A stretch of DNA of 64,000 nt from Baylisascaris procyonis. Its lineage: Eukaryota > Nematoda > Chromadorea > Rhabditida > Ascarididae. The notes under the pieces are model-generated. The model searched no databases, was not told where the DNA came from, and worked only from the letters and a program-made list of their open reading frames with translations. The position numbers and the translations under genes were made by a program. This document shows, in pieces, positions 53,060 to 64,000 of the stretch. Location: assembly GCA_037389465.1 (NCBI GenBank), contig JAZARR010000266.1, positions 1,488,001 through 1,552,000 of the forward strand. The letters run 5' to 3'. The number at the start of each line of letters is the position of its first letter. The first letter of the stretch is position 1.

Positions 53060-53312
53060 TTCTTTTTTTAAGAAAATCTATTCGGAGTGACATAAAAAGC
53101 GTGCAAAATCAAAAGCAAATACGATAACATTCCGGCTCAGGGAATTTCACCGCATTTACACGGAATCCGACCTGGCTAACAGTATATCACGAATACAGCA
53201 CCTAACTGTCATTTCTCGGCCGTAACTATGCAACAAGGCCGATCATGTAACGGAAACGGAAGAGCTAGAAGAGAGTGGCCAGCAAATCAGCACTGAATAT
53301 GCGTACCCATTT

Positions 53313-56300
53313 TTATGGCTGAGGGACGGCAAGAGTTTCACCAAGCTGATCCAGGATCTCTTTGCGATAATCGTCGAAATCGCCGTCGATCTCGGCAACA
53401 TTCTATAAAAAAAAGAGCGAATATTCGCAACAGTGCAACAAAAAACTTCGAAAATGATTGCAATTAGTTAGTTATGAGCCAAGAGAGCACAGACGCTGAC
53501 AACAGTGTCTGCCGATGAAACCAACCTACATAAAATTCTAAGCAAATTTTTCCATGTCATAGTTGACATCTTGATTCGTTTAATCAGCGGTTTCACTTCA
53601 TTCAACAAGGCGTAGAAAATGTTCTTTAAGGCTTCCTCTTCCTACCATTAAGTGAAAAAACTCAGCAAAGGCTTAAGAGTGGTGTACAATACTAGGCCCG
53701 AGAAGGGAGGGTTGAGTTTAAAAAATCATTTCAGACACGTCTATATCGACCAACGCCCAAAACAGGGGAAAATAAATACACCGCTGATAAGGATCGGATG
53801 AACTTGGACCGCCTAAGACAATAATGGTACGGATGTAGTACTATTTATGTAAACTATACTATACCGTAATGCAAACACTCAGTTATTAGTAGTGCCATCT
53901 ACCAACCTTCTTCATCACATCACGACAGCAACTATGAACACTTGTGTTTAAATGTAACATCTGATTCGAAATATGTAGCATTGCAGTTCGATTTTTTATT
54001 GTATTTATTAACGCATCACTTCCGAGTTCATAATATTGCAGCAGTCATTCCCATCACATAATATATTCTATTACTGCGGTGCTGTTAATAACTTTACGAG
54101 CTTCACTACTGTGTCGTTTCATTCAGTGGAAATATAACGAACACCGAATAATACGTGAATAATCAAACAATAAAAATTTGTGGAGCACATTTTTTTTAAA
54201 AATAGTGAGGCAAGACAAACGATGCTATTCAAGAGCTCAATTGTAGGTCGAATAAAGGCACAACCTAATGCCTCTCCCTTAAACACATCCACGTTAGCAC
54301 TGCATATTCAACGATCTCGTATCAACTGCATTATCGCTGTTTTAACAACCATCAAACCAAACAAGTCTGACCTATCGAAGTGATTATCAAAACAAAAATT
54401 AATATCGCTACAAAAAATGATTTCTAATAGGTGTGTAGTATATTCCGAAGGAATATAATCAATGAATTCAAAACGCTAACATAGTCCTCGACAATCCACA
54501 ATTGGCAATTGGTCTCACGAATGAGCCGTTCATCGTGAGTGACCATCACGACGCCGCCACCAAATTCCTCGATTGCCTCCGCGAGCGCATGTATTGATTC
54601 GATGTCCAGATTATTGGTGGGCTCATCCTTAAAGTCAATATATAGGAACGAAAAATTCATAAAATCTGAAAGTAAATCGCTTGCTAATGACGACATAACA
54701 ATTATGTAAGTCAGCTTCATCGTCAACCTTTCTTTTAACGAATATTATTGGGATGAATTAAAAATTCCAATTGCTAATCATTAGAACCTCGAAAAAGTGC
54801 AAAGATTTCATATTAAAGAATGTGTTTTACTATAAAAGTATTCTCCGGGTTCTTTCTACAGCTAATTTCCGGTGAAAAACGAAGTCCCATATTTTCAATG
54901 ACTAACTTCAAAACGATGCAGTGGGTTCGGATTGTTGTGAGCATTAGAATAGCTTAGAGCAATCCAAATGCTACAAGCCGAGTCATGAGGATAAATCCCT
55001 ACAATCATCTACACTCAGTCCTTGATAAACAATACTTAAGGGTCGAGATGCCGACCGTGGGGAAATAAGCGGGATTTCTGCGACTACTAGTAAGTGCTAA
55101 CTTTGGCATCCCACTCAGCAGTCGCGTGCTTTGCCCTTGCGGCAATTCACCGATAACTCAGATTGAACGATAAGCGACCTATGATATTCCTCTTTGGATA
55201 TAGCAGCTAGCGAAGATTGTTCGACAGTGAAAGGGATCGAAAGGCAAACATTACAATCAGTCCAAAAAGAGACACAAATACAAGAGTCTACAATGAGTAG
55301 AAACCACCAATTCTTACCAATATAAGAATGTCTGGTGCACCAAGCGCCAACTGTGCTAGTGCAACTCTTGACTTCTGTCCCCCTGAGAGATCCTTAATTT
55401 TGACCATATGAGCGTGACCAGGAAGGCCCACTGTGCCCAATCGTTTCCTTGCTTCCTGAAAAGGATCACATTTCAGATGCAGCATAACGGCCAGTGATTG
55501 AATATGACCGGTCGGCAACGATCCACTTCAATCACCTAAAATTCAGAATCGAAGCCAGCTTGTCACGCCCCACACCTTTGTGTAATATGGACTGCATGCG
55601 ATTGGTCAGCAACTCTACATATATCGCAACAATCAAAGAAGGCGTGTCCAAGTTATCAGAAAAGAACTCCAACAACGATGACATCGATAAAAGCGAATCG
55701 AACTATCATAAAATGAATTGAGAAACGAAGTCAATAAAGCATTACAAAGCATTACTCGATTAATTTATCAGCGAGTATATAATTCACATATTTTCTTTTG
55801 TTCCTCTGGACGCACAAATTTTCAATTACAGTTTATTTTTCTACTTATTTATTTGTTCAATCATCTACCATCTCTTTATTTATTTATGTTTATTTACGGT
55901 AGTACTCTTCATCCATATCGCCTATACAGTGAATTACCTCCGTCAACATAAATCAACGCCTTCGGACGAAATTTCGTGTAGATTAGAGATAAAAGAGGAA
56001 GAAGTGCCAAGGTCGATAACTGATTATTAGGAATGAAAACAAGAATCGCGCTCACTGTGCATATAGTTTTAGTGTCGTGAGGAATACTGAGTGAATTAAA
56101 ATTTCAACGAACCTGGTAGTCGATTTGGAACTTCAATCCAAGATACTCAATTGGTGTTTGTTCCTGATTCAGGGCTTCATTGGCATGCTGGTCGAACCAA
56201 CCAATGCGCAGCTGTCGATGTTTACGCATCTCACCTTGTTGCTGCAATATTACATAAATATGCTTACAATTAAAAATTTACATACAAAAAGATTACTGCG

Positions 56301-59300
56301 CATAAAGACATTCGCACTAAAAATAGGCAATAAAAGCGTACGGCTTTATGTAAACGTTATTTAAGTTAAAGTTGATGTTCAGCGGATCAGTATGAGAAGT
56401 GACATTAAAACGACAAGAAGACGGCAACTTATGGATATTATTCCGAGAGAGGACCGTTTCCAAGCATTAAATGCTCCAAAACCATCATAATCCCAATAAA
56501 AAGGGTGCTACATTTCTGCTCAAGCATATGCAGTGCCCTCTCACTCAATAGTTGATCTAAGACAACTACAGTCTTCATTGATCGATCGTTAAAATCCATT
56601 TTAATAGTGCGGATACTATGCCAATATACAAAAAAGATCGCTTTACAACGAAAGCTTAAATGTGTCCAATAAAGACATGACAAAAGCAGAAACGATACGA
56701 CAGTCAAAACGTACAGGCTCGATTTTACCATAGAGCAATTTGAGCAATGTCGATTTGCCAACACCGTTCGGTCCGACAATCGCAATACGCGAATCCATAT
56801 CGACACCAAAATCAAGATTCTTGAAGAGAATTTGATCCTTATAACCAAATGAAACATCTGCAAAGAAAGAAATGATGAAAGATGCAAATTTTATGAAGTA
56901 ATCTTTGTAAATGCTAAATGCAGAAAAACAATAAATGTTAGTCTAATTGTTCCGAATAATAACAACACAGAAAACAGAATTTTTTGAAGAAGATTTATAT
57001 CACAAATACAAGTGCTGATGAAGAAAACATTAACAAGCAATATCCAAAGTGGCTCAACCGACTAACCGACAAACAAGAAAGATAAAGGACGTTCCTTCGC
57101 CTACGAAAAGACGTTCTTATTTACTGAATTATTCACATGTGTTACCTTTTTGTTACCTTTTTACCTTTTTCAGTGTTACCTTTTTGCAGTGTTACCTTTT
57201 TGCAGATCATTTCAAATCGCTAAACGGGATAGAACTTTTCGAGATGCAGTGGACAGAACTTTTCGCTAAATGTTTTTAACGAGATGCAGTCAGAACAAAT
57301 AAAAGAAAGAAAAAAACAAGGTGATATCAGTACGCAAGAGAAGTGATGAGAATACATATTTCTGGAAGTGAAAAGAAAATATTAAAACTATTAGCTGCCT
57401 TAGAGCGTTAAATGCGTGACAATATGAGGCAACAAATCAAGTGAATACATTATCAATTAAGATAACAAAAATAGCCAAATGAGTATATGGCGGGTTGAGA
57501 AACGCTTCGATCCTGAACTTAAATTTACATTGAACTGTGAAGTTTCTATTATTTTTTAGGCTGATTTACTAACTGCCAACATAAATATGACGAGTAATAA
57601 GTCCTCAATTCAACGTTTAAAAAATGCGCTTCAGCTCGTCACGTAGCAGTATAATCACTTACGTTTTTTCGTTTCGCGAGTTTATTCATTAAACACCTGG
57701 TCTTCACTTCCAGATGACTAATGAACTGAATAATCAACAAATAGATAAAAGGGGAATATTTTCAAACACGAAAAGTGCAAAAGAAAAACGGAATCGAAAA
57801 ATTACATGGTCAATATTAGAGCAAAAAAAGGAAAAACTAGGAAGAGAGAAAGAAACAAACTATGTAATCCGAGCACTGGAGGCGGCAACTTCGGTGGATC
57901 AGGGAAGACGAACTTAACGCTATATTCTTTGATCCTCTGTAATAGTTCTGGTGCCGGTTCAGCTTCTGAAAGAACTCAACGAATTAATTGAAACTATCGC
58001 CGAGCGTCACTTATTGAAACTCATTTCACATTGTACATATGCACTGATGGGTAGTGATAAAGCATAACGGCGTAGCAGCTAAGTGGAAAAGAATGTCAGT
58101 AAAACGGACACATACAAAGTTATGCATTTAAGCATTGCTGTACTCAAATGAACAAATGTACGAAAAAAATAAAGAAACTATGAAGGTTCTCAAACGAAAA
58201 AGGTTGCATCGCTCTTGGACGCCGAAAGGAAAAATCTGAATCGTAATTTTAATAGGGTGTTTAAATATCAATAATCTTATGTGAAGGATGAATAAATTAT
58301 AAATATCGAATTCGACCACAGCAATATTTGTAGTTCACAAGCTGAAACAACCGTACAAACAGGCATTCTGACATACAGATACGCCAACGGAATCACTTTT
58401 GCAAAAACTTACAGAAAGGAATAAAAAAGGGAAATTTTAAACAAAACGTACCTTCATCACCGATCGCAGAAGATCCCTTCTTTGCCTTACCCCCTTTATT
58501 CTGCTTATTCTGCAAACGATTCTTCATCTCTTCGGCCGCTTGTTTAGCACTTTTACCACTCTTCTTCAATGCTGTGATCTGTTTTTGTTGAGTTTCATAT
58601 GCTTTCATATGTTCACGCAATTTCTGATCACGCATTTTCTTGAACGATGCTGCAACATGAAAAGTGCTATTTATCATGAGCCAGCAAACAACACCATAGT
58701 GTGAAAAAAGTCCCTACCAGATACTGTCACTGATGGGAGGCTGCTAATAGGATTTTATGATACGTACACAACACGTATCGTGTGATAAGAACCATAGGCG
58801 ATAGGAACAAACAAGAGAAAAGTATAGACAATGAAACCGAGCTTCACTCTTAATGTTATTCGACACCTATCACCTGTCCCTTTAATCACAAACGGAATTG
58901 GCACCTAAGCCAATCTAAGAAGAGAAATATACATTATAGTTCAAGTAACGCAACCAGCAGAAAGCATATCACTGTTGCAAATATTAGAAATCTGTACTAA
59001 TCCTCCAATTACAAGACAATAATTGTTTTCCCGGTAGTACACTAACGGCCCTTTGTCCGTGGCGATTCGCTGAGATGGCCTATCAGTGTGGTGAACTCAG
59101 CTAGTAGCCCAATTTCATAACGCTAATGGAATATTAGCATGAGTAAGCTTCTTTGTATCTAAGTGATGTGATTAGCTATAAAACACATCGCGCTGGTAAT
59201 GACTGTAAATCACGGCAATTAACTTCAAATACACTTAGTTATAGTTAAACTATTCCCATCACACAACACAATTAAATCATTCGCGCTAGACAATTTGCGT

Positions 59301-61087
59301 TCGTCACTACCGATTACTGAATGTTTTCCAGATGCGCATTGATTATATCAGCACTCTGAATCCATCTACAAAGTTTTTTCATGCAAATAACGCATCGGCA
59401 TCGTTGCGCGAAAACACTGCTATCAAGCGAACTGTCGGTTATCAAAACAAGATTCATCTTCTAAAAATTCAATAATGATGATTGATAACTTACAATAATT
59501 GCCCTTATAATAATACAATTTTTGATCCAAGAGATCGATAATATCCGTACAGACGTTATCCAGAAATCCTTGATCGTGTGATACAATCAGCAGTGTTTTC
59601 TTCCATGATTGTAAGTAACTGAAAGTAATCAAGACCATCTCATCGAAATCAATAATGAGCGCGCCCGTAGAAAACGGTCACAAGAGAAGCCATTAAGCTT
59701 CCTTTATATTCAGGGTTCATAAAGCTCTCCACATTTTTTCCTCTGCGTAAATATTGCCAAGCACTAGCGAAAGGACCATGATGGGCCTACGGAAGCCAAG
59801 AATTTCACTCTAAACGCTTCAAATTGTGCAGCGTTTAACATTAAACCATTGTTCAATTCTCAATAAAAGATCGCCTTGTGCATCCCGAGTGGATCAAAAA
59901 ATAAAAAAAGAAGACCCGAATTACGACAGATGATATGTCAATTTTTGAGAGCACTAACGCATCGACAACCTCACTTATTATCGCGATAAATTTCTAGACT
60001 CAAAACACAAGAAAATAAACACTTGCAATATATATGTCTGCACTGATATTAATCTCATCTATGCAACTGGAGATATCTCAATGGGAACTCTTCAACTGAA
60101 ATAACTGACGACTAAACTTTCACCAGTGACCATTCGCCGGTAAGGATATATGCTCCCCTCTATCTTTCTTCTTCCCTTTCTCTCTCCGAAGCACATCACC
60201 GATTCTTTTACTCCTCCACTCACCAAATACAGAAAGCGCAACTTCCTACTATTCAGTCACCCATCCAGCCAGCCAGCCAGCCATCTGCAGCAGGCGTGAT
60301 TGCTGCACTCGAGGAAAACTGAAGATTTGAAAAGTAAGGTAATCTTCTATGAACTTTACAGCATGAGATGACACCTACTAACATGTGATATTCAACACCG
60401 TCATACAAAGGAACACGAATAAACACACTGAAAAAAAAAATAAAATAAAATAAACCAGCTTACTTATCAAGCCAGATGACAGCGTTTAGATCGAGGTGGT
60501 TGGTAGGCTCATCGAGCATCAGCAAAGTTGGCTCCAGAAAAAGTGCTCTCGCCAGTGATATTCGCATTCGCCATCCTCCAGAAAACGCCTCCACTGGCTG
60601 CAATACAAAAAGCATACCGATCCAAAAAGAAACTAATTATGTGCTAACTATCATCCGAATCTAGCAGCTCTCCACAACAGTTTTTTGTTGAGAACAATAT
60701 TTTGACAGGACATTAGAAAGCCGCCCAACTCTCAAACAACTGGCCCGAGATTCAACAGTGAAGTTCGGATCGTATCGGGCAACATCGTGGATGGCGAGTT
60801 AAATCGTCGCCAATTTGCAGAATACTGTGATACTGTGTATAGTCGACAGAGCAATAACCCCTGCTGGTCGATGGCATATTATAAATGTAACAAAAACTGC
60901 AATGCGCCCTGACTAAAGATAATAATTTGCCCCCCAAAAAAACTCCGATATGTGCCAGACTTAACAGCGTTTATGCAACCTATGGTCTCACCTTTCGTAA
61001 AATGTGATTACCACCAACATTATTAGTGGATATTGTTAAACAGCATCGGTTTCATCACTTTGTTAGAGGTCAGGCAGAAATAACCTG

Positions 61088-61130
<43 letters not shown>

Positions 61131-63509
61131 TGCGACGAATATACAGACGCAGAATAAGGACATGAAGATTCGCGAAATGACACTAAAAGAAAAGACGATT
61201 TGAGAGTATGGATGAGCATTCAAATTGACTGACTCATTGTAAGCGAAAAAACCCCCATAATTTTAATGTTTACCCTAGATCTGAGAGGAGAAACAACAGA
61301 ATGCTAACCTTTTCCTGCATGGCTTTGCTGAATCCTAAACCGGCGAGAATACGACGAGCCTTTGGTTCTGCTGCATCAGCACCGATGTCTCTTAACTCTT
61401 CTGTTACCTGAAAAACCCAGCATCGTTTACCTGCGAGGTGGCGGATTTACAAATATGGTCGCAGATTTACAAAAAGATCGCAAATTTACAAAACCCGGCT
61501 TTGCACCGCCCTGTTATAAACCCGGGATGAATTTGAATGCACCGAAATAGTCAGCTTAAGTTTCGACTGAATCGACGAAAGATGTGAGAACCGATGACGT
61601 GTACCAACGGAACCGACCAACGGCTTTTTTGGCGCGTATCAAGCCAGCTACCGAATTAGATCTCTATTAAAAAGAAAATGAAAGTAAAACGAACCTCTTT
61701 GAGCCTTTCTCCGGCATTCATATCACCGCTTTCTAACTTTTTCGTTAGCTCGGCCTCCTCTTTGAGAAGCTCGAGTCGACGTTTGTCGGACCTAACAACT
61801 GTGTCGATTGCTGAGGTTTTGTCCACCTCGATTTCTGAGAACATAAAATGTTTTTTTGCGAAATCACGCCAGTTACATAAACTGTGCCTCAATCAAATAG
61901 CCAATCCTCGTAAGGGTGTATTGGGACTTCAACGCAATCATTTTAAGAGTACCTAAACGAGAGATAAATTATAAACGATCACTACTCTGAACTGAATCAA
62001 TGAGGAAAAAACTGCTTATATTTTACATCAGCTCTTATCCAAACATCTAGGGCCATATTCAACATAACAAGCGTACGACACTTCATAACGTTGCTAGAAC
62101 GATATTGTGACCATTTCTATGTTCCAACTTATGCAAATTTTGCTACTATTTCAAGTCTAGCACTCATTAAGCAAGATAAATAAACTCATACTTCAGGAAA
62201 GCATAAAAAACAAATACCAGTCAATAAGTGATGCCGATAAAGTTGGCTATACACCTCTGTAAAATGTTTGAACTCGATGAAATTCATGAAAATATACTGA
62301 CCTTGTTCGCAATAGAGCAAATCGATGTTTGGCGGTACGGCAAGCTTCCTTCCTGCTATATGTTTCAATAATGTCGTCTTGCCCATTCTAAAGCATAAGT
62401 AGTCTTACCTGTCACTGTCACCATTAAGATGCCCAACAAAAGTCGACGTTCATGAAAACGTCTCAATAAATCTCTTTTCTCGCCATGAGATATTGTGGCG
62501 AGAAAAGAGATATTATTACATTATCTGCGGGCAATTTTTCTCTCTCATACTCAATCGAGGATGACTCTGCAAAATAAAACCCGAGATGAAAATCATTTGA
62601 AACATCAAATTTTAGCATTTTATGCACTCGATTCCTGCAAAACAAGGCAAAAAAAAGATCATATATTCTTTCTGTTACTTGCAACGAAAAATCATCACTA
62701 TCGTTCAGAGCCTCGTTAAAGACCGCTGATACCAGAGAGCTCTGTTCAATTTTCAAGAGATACTTCAATCCACAATTTCTTCAAAAAACTCAACGAAATG
62801 AGCAGATTGTAACTGCGTGTGTTATTAAACCACTAGAATATGCATCATATGGAATTCTTCTTTATTTTTCTGACTGGATTTAACCTTCGACATGATCAAT
62901 AGATTAATGCACGTTTCTTGAATGACAACAGGAGTGTTTGCCATGGTCATCCCTCCCCTTCCCACCCCAAAAGTAACAATTGAACTTGAGAAGCTCACAA
63001 AAAGACAAGAAAAACTATTTGAACAAAGCCAATCTGAAGCTGTTACCATATATTTCTTCCTGTATTGATTTATCAAGAGCAAAATTTCCGAGAAAAAATT
63101 AATAAGGCCCGTGTCTTCAAAGCAAAATCTCAATCGGCGCAAACTAGAACAGGGATTCCAACCTTACGACTTCTCTAATGCACCATGAATATTGTTTAAC
63201 AAATCGAATGTACGACCGCAAACAACACTGGTAAATAATAAAACGATTCTTAAGCGATATCATCCAAATGCGAAGATTTTGAGAGTGAATAATCAGTAAC
63301 CCTCATTTATGGCTGCTGAATAGTGGCACCAAAAACTTTATATCCCTCAAAGTAGTTGTTCGGGCAACGACTGCCACTGTTCGACAGTAATATATGAAAA
63401 GAACTGACCCGTTGGGTCCAACAAGACCATAACGTCTTCCAAACGCGATTGTCAGGTCCGCTTTATGGAACAATGTTCGTCCTTGCGCGGTTATATCAAA
63501 ATTCTCCAC
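53313..63509 (-). CDS. ABCF1: ATP-binding cassette sub-family F member 1 (ABCF1), 5' exons off window
   Basis: Soluble twin-ATPase of translation, associated with eIF2 and ribosomes in the family. Thirteen phase-consistent exons: 63509-63409, 62387-62302, 61834-61695, 61407-61309, 60597-60464, 59618-59494, 58649-58452, 57965-57861, 56857-56715, 56241-56113, 55455-55318, 54627-54481 and 53402-53313 (TAA). ABC1: Walker A GPNGMGKTT across a junction, signature [15 protein letters not shown], Walker [13 protein letters not shown], switch His in [10 protein letters not shown] Lys/Gln-rich linker and [19 protein letters not shown] lead to ABC2: [36 protein letters not shown] across a junction, VTHDERLI, then the tail [32 protein letters not shown] and [13 protein letters not shown] match human ABCF1 rather than ABCF2 or ABCF3. 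The Lys-rich N-terminal region is missing beyond 63509. No disruption is seen. Confidence 0.96.
57139..57205. repeat. Short minisatellite (GTGTTACCTTTTTGCA)n
   Basis: Three to four imperfect copies of a 16-bp unit in the ABCF1 intron between exons 57965-57861 and 56857-56715. Confidence 0.75.
60264..60281. repeat. (CCAG)n microsatellite
   Basis: Four CCAG units in an ABCF1 intron, followed by CCATCTGCAG. Confidence 0.8.
61092..61127. repeat. (AG)n microsatellite
   Basis: About 18 AG units in the ABCF1 intron between exons 61407-61309 and 60597-60464. Confidence 0.95.
62470..62511. repeat. Perfect 16-bp inverted repeat with 10-base loop
   Basis: ATCTCTTTTCTCGCCA at 62470-62485 is exactly complementary to TGGCGAGAAAAGAGAT at 62496-62511, with loop TGAGATATTG. 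It lies in the ABCF1 intron about 80 bp upstream of the exon starting at 62387. In RNA it would form a strong stem close to the acceptor. Confidence 0.9.
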
Positions 63510-64000
63510 CTTAGAAAGCAACTCCCTTCAGATGTGACATAATGTTCACCTCAGAAAATTTCCTCATTAATATGACCTACATGGTCAGCAAAGTTAGGCA
63601 TGTGGCTATATTAATGCAACAGTAGTGTAATAATTGAAAAGAAGATGGCAAGCAACAGCAAGAATTAGAACTCGTATACGCTACCTTTCCAATGAACACA
63701 CTTTCAATCACACCATTACAACATACTTGGACTACATACCAATAAACCCCAAACCTCTTACCGCAATCAAGCGATGCCTTCATCATTTCCAAAATTTCAC
63801 AGAGAACTTATCAAAATCTCTTTGAAAAAATATTCAAGCGGAAAATGTCCCGTCTAACCAAAAGCTTGATGCATCTAATATCTTTCCAGAAACGATGGAC
63901 CCAAAGTGTCGCAATTCTTGGAGGGAAACGAAGGTTCAATTCACCGCTACTCCTTGCACTCTTCGCTCGCTTAGATGGCACTGGACTTATCTAATGACAT
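63510..64000. other. No exon recognised at right edge
   Basis: This should be ABCF1 intron or upstream exon sequence. I see no stretch matching the Lys-rich ABCF1 N-terminus or the segment just before ABC1, so the preceding exon probably lies beyond 64000. Confidence 0.5.

Noticed and set aside
1..64000. CRISPR arrays, tRNA/rRNA genes, bacterial operons, phage-like or toxin modules
   Set aside because: The repeats present are microsatellites and minisatellites without spacers. No cloverleaf or rRNA core was seen, and intron structure shows a eukaryotic genome.

Overview
This is nuclear DNA from an animal, most likely a nematode. It is AT-rich, with genes split into short exons (about 70-230 bp) by introns of about 90 bp to several kb. 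Acceptors are of the TTTTCAG/TTTTTAG type. Two divergent seven-transmembrane chemoreceptor-like genes, (TA)n/(GA)n microsatellites and decayed Ty3/gypsy elements fit this. The long introns suggest a parasitic strongylid-type genome rather than Caenorhabditis, but the species cannot be named. There is no bacterial operon, tRNA, rRNA or CRISPR signal. Gene models were built by hand from splice-phase continuity and remembered protein families. No database was searched.

Every gene I can identify lies on the minus strand. From left to right: (1) about 1095-7650, the 5' two thirds of SEPSECS (O-phosphoseryl-tRNA(Sec) selenium transferase), seven exons, running off the left edge before the exon with the catalytic lysine. 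(2) 7.7-9.5 kb, intergenic, with a 25-bp minisatellite and a 55-bp tandem duplication. (3) 9508-10044, a decayed gypsy reverse transcriptase that looks like a 187-codon gene. (4) 10146-20440, a TMEM144-like membrane protein, complete except for one unresolved linker exon. (5) 20.5-28.9 kb, mostly empty; a pair of phase-compatible exons at 26.5-26.9 kb is the only good candidate. (6) 28917-about 33.1 kb, 3' part of a chemoreceptor-like gene. (7) About 34.36-38.75 kb, a second chemoreceptor-like gene. (8) 38.8-53.3 kb, no recognised complete host gene: a possible solo LTR, a microsatellite, a basic C-terminal exon at 47.3 kb and a second gypsy RT relic at 50.1-50.6 kb. (9) 53313-63509, thirteen exons encoding both ATPase domains of ABCF1; its N-terminal exons lie beyond the right edge.

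The genes do not form a pathway. SEPSECS serves selenocysteine synthesis and ABCF1 serves translation. TMEM144 is a carbohydrate-transporter-like membrane protein, and the two 7TM genes look like nematode-type sensory receptors. The window is best read as an ordinary gene-sparse nematode region with decaying retrotransposons. I found no convincing new biological system. The items most worth checking are the RT relic that mimics an operonic gene, a PLC X-box-like exon, the chemoreceptor exon structures and several unassigned coding-like stretches.
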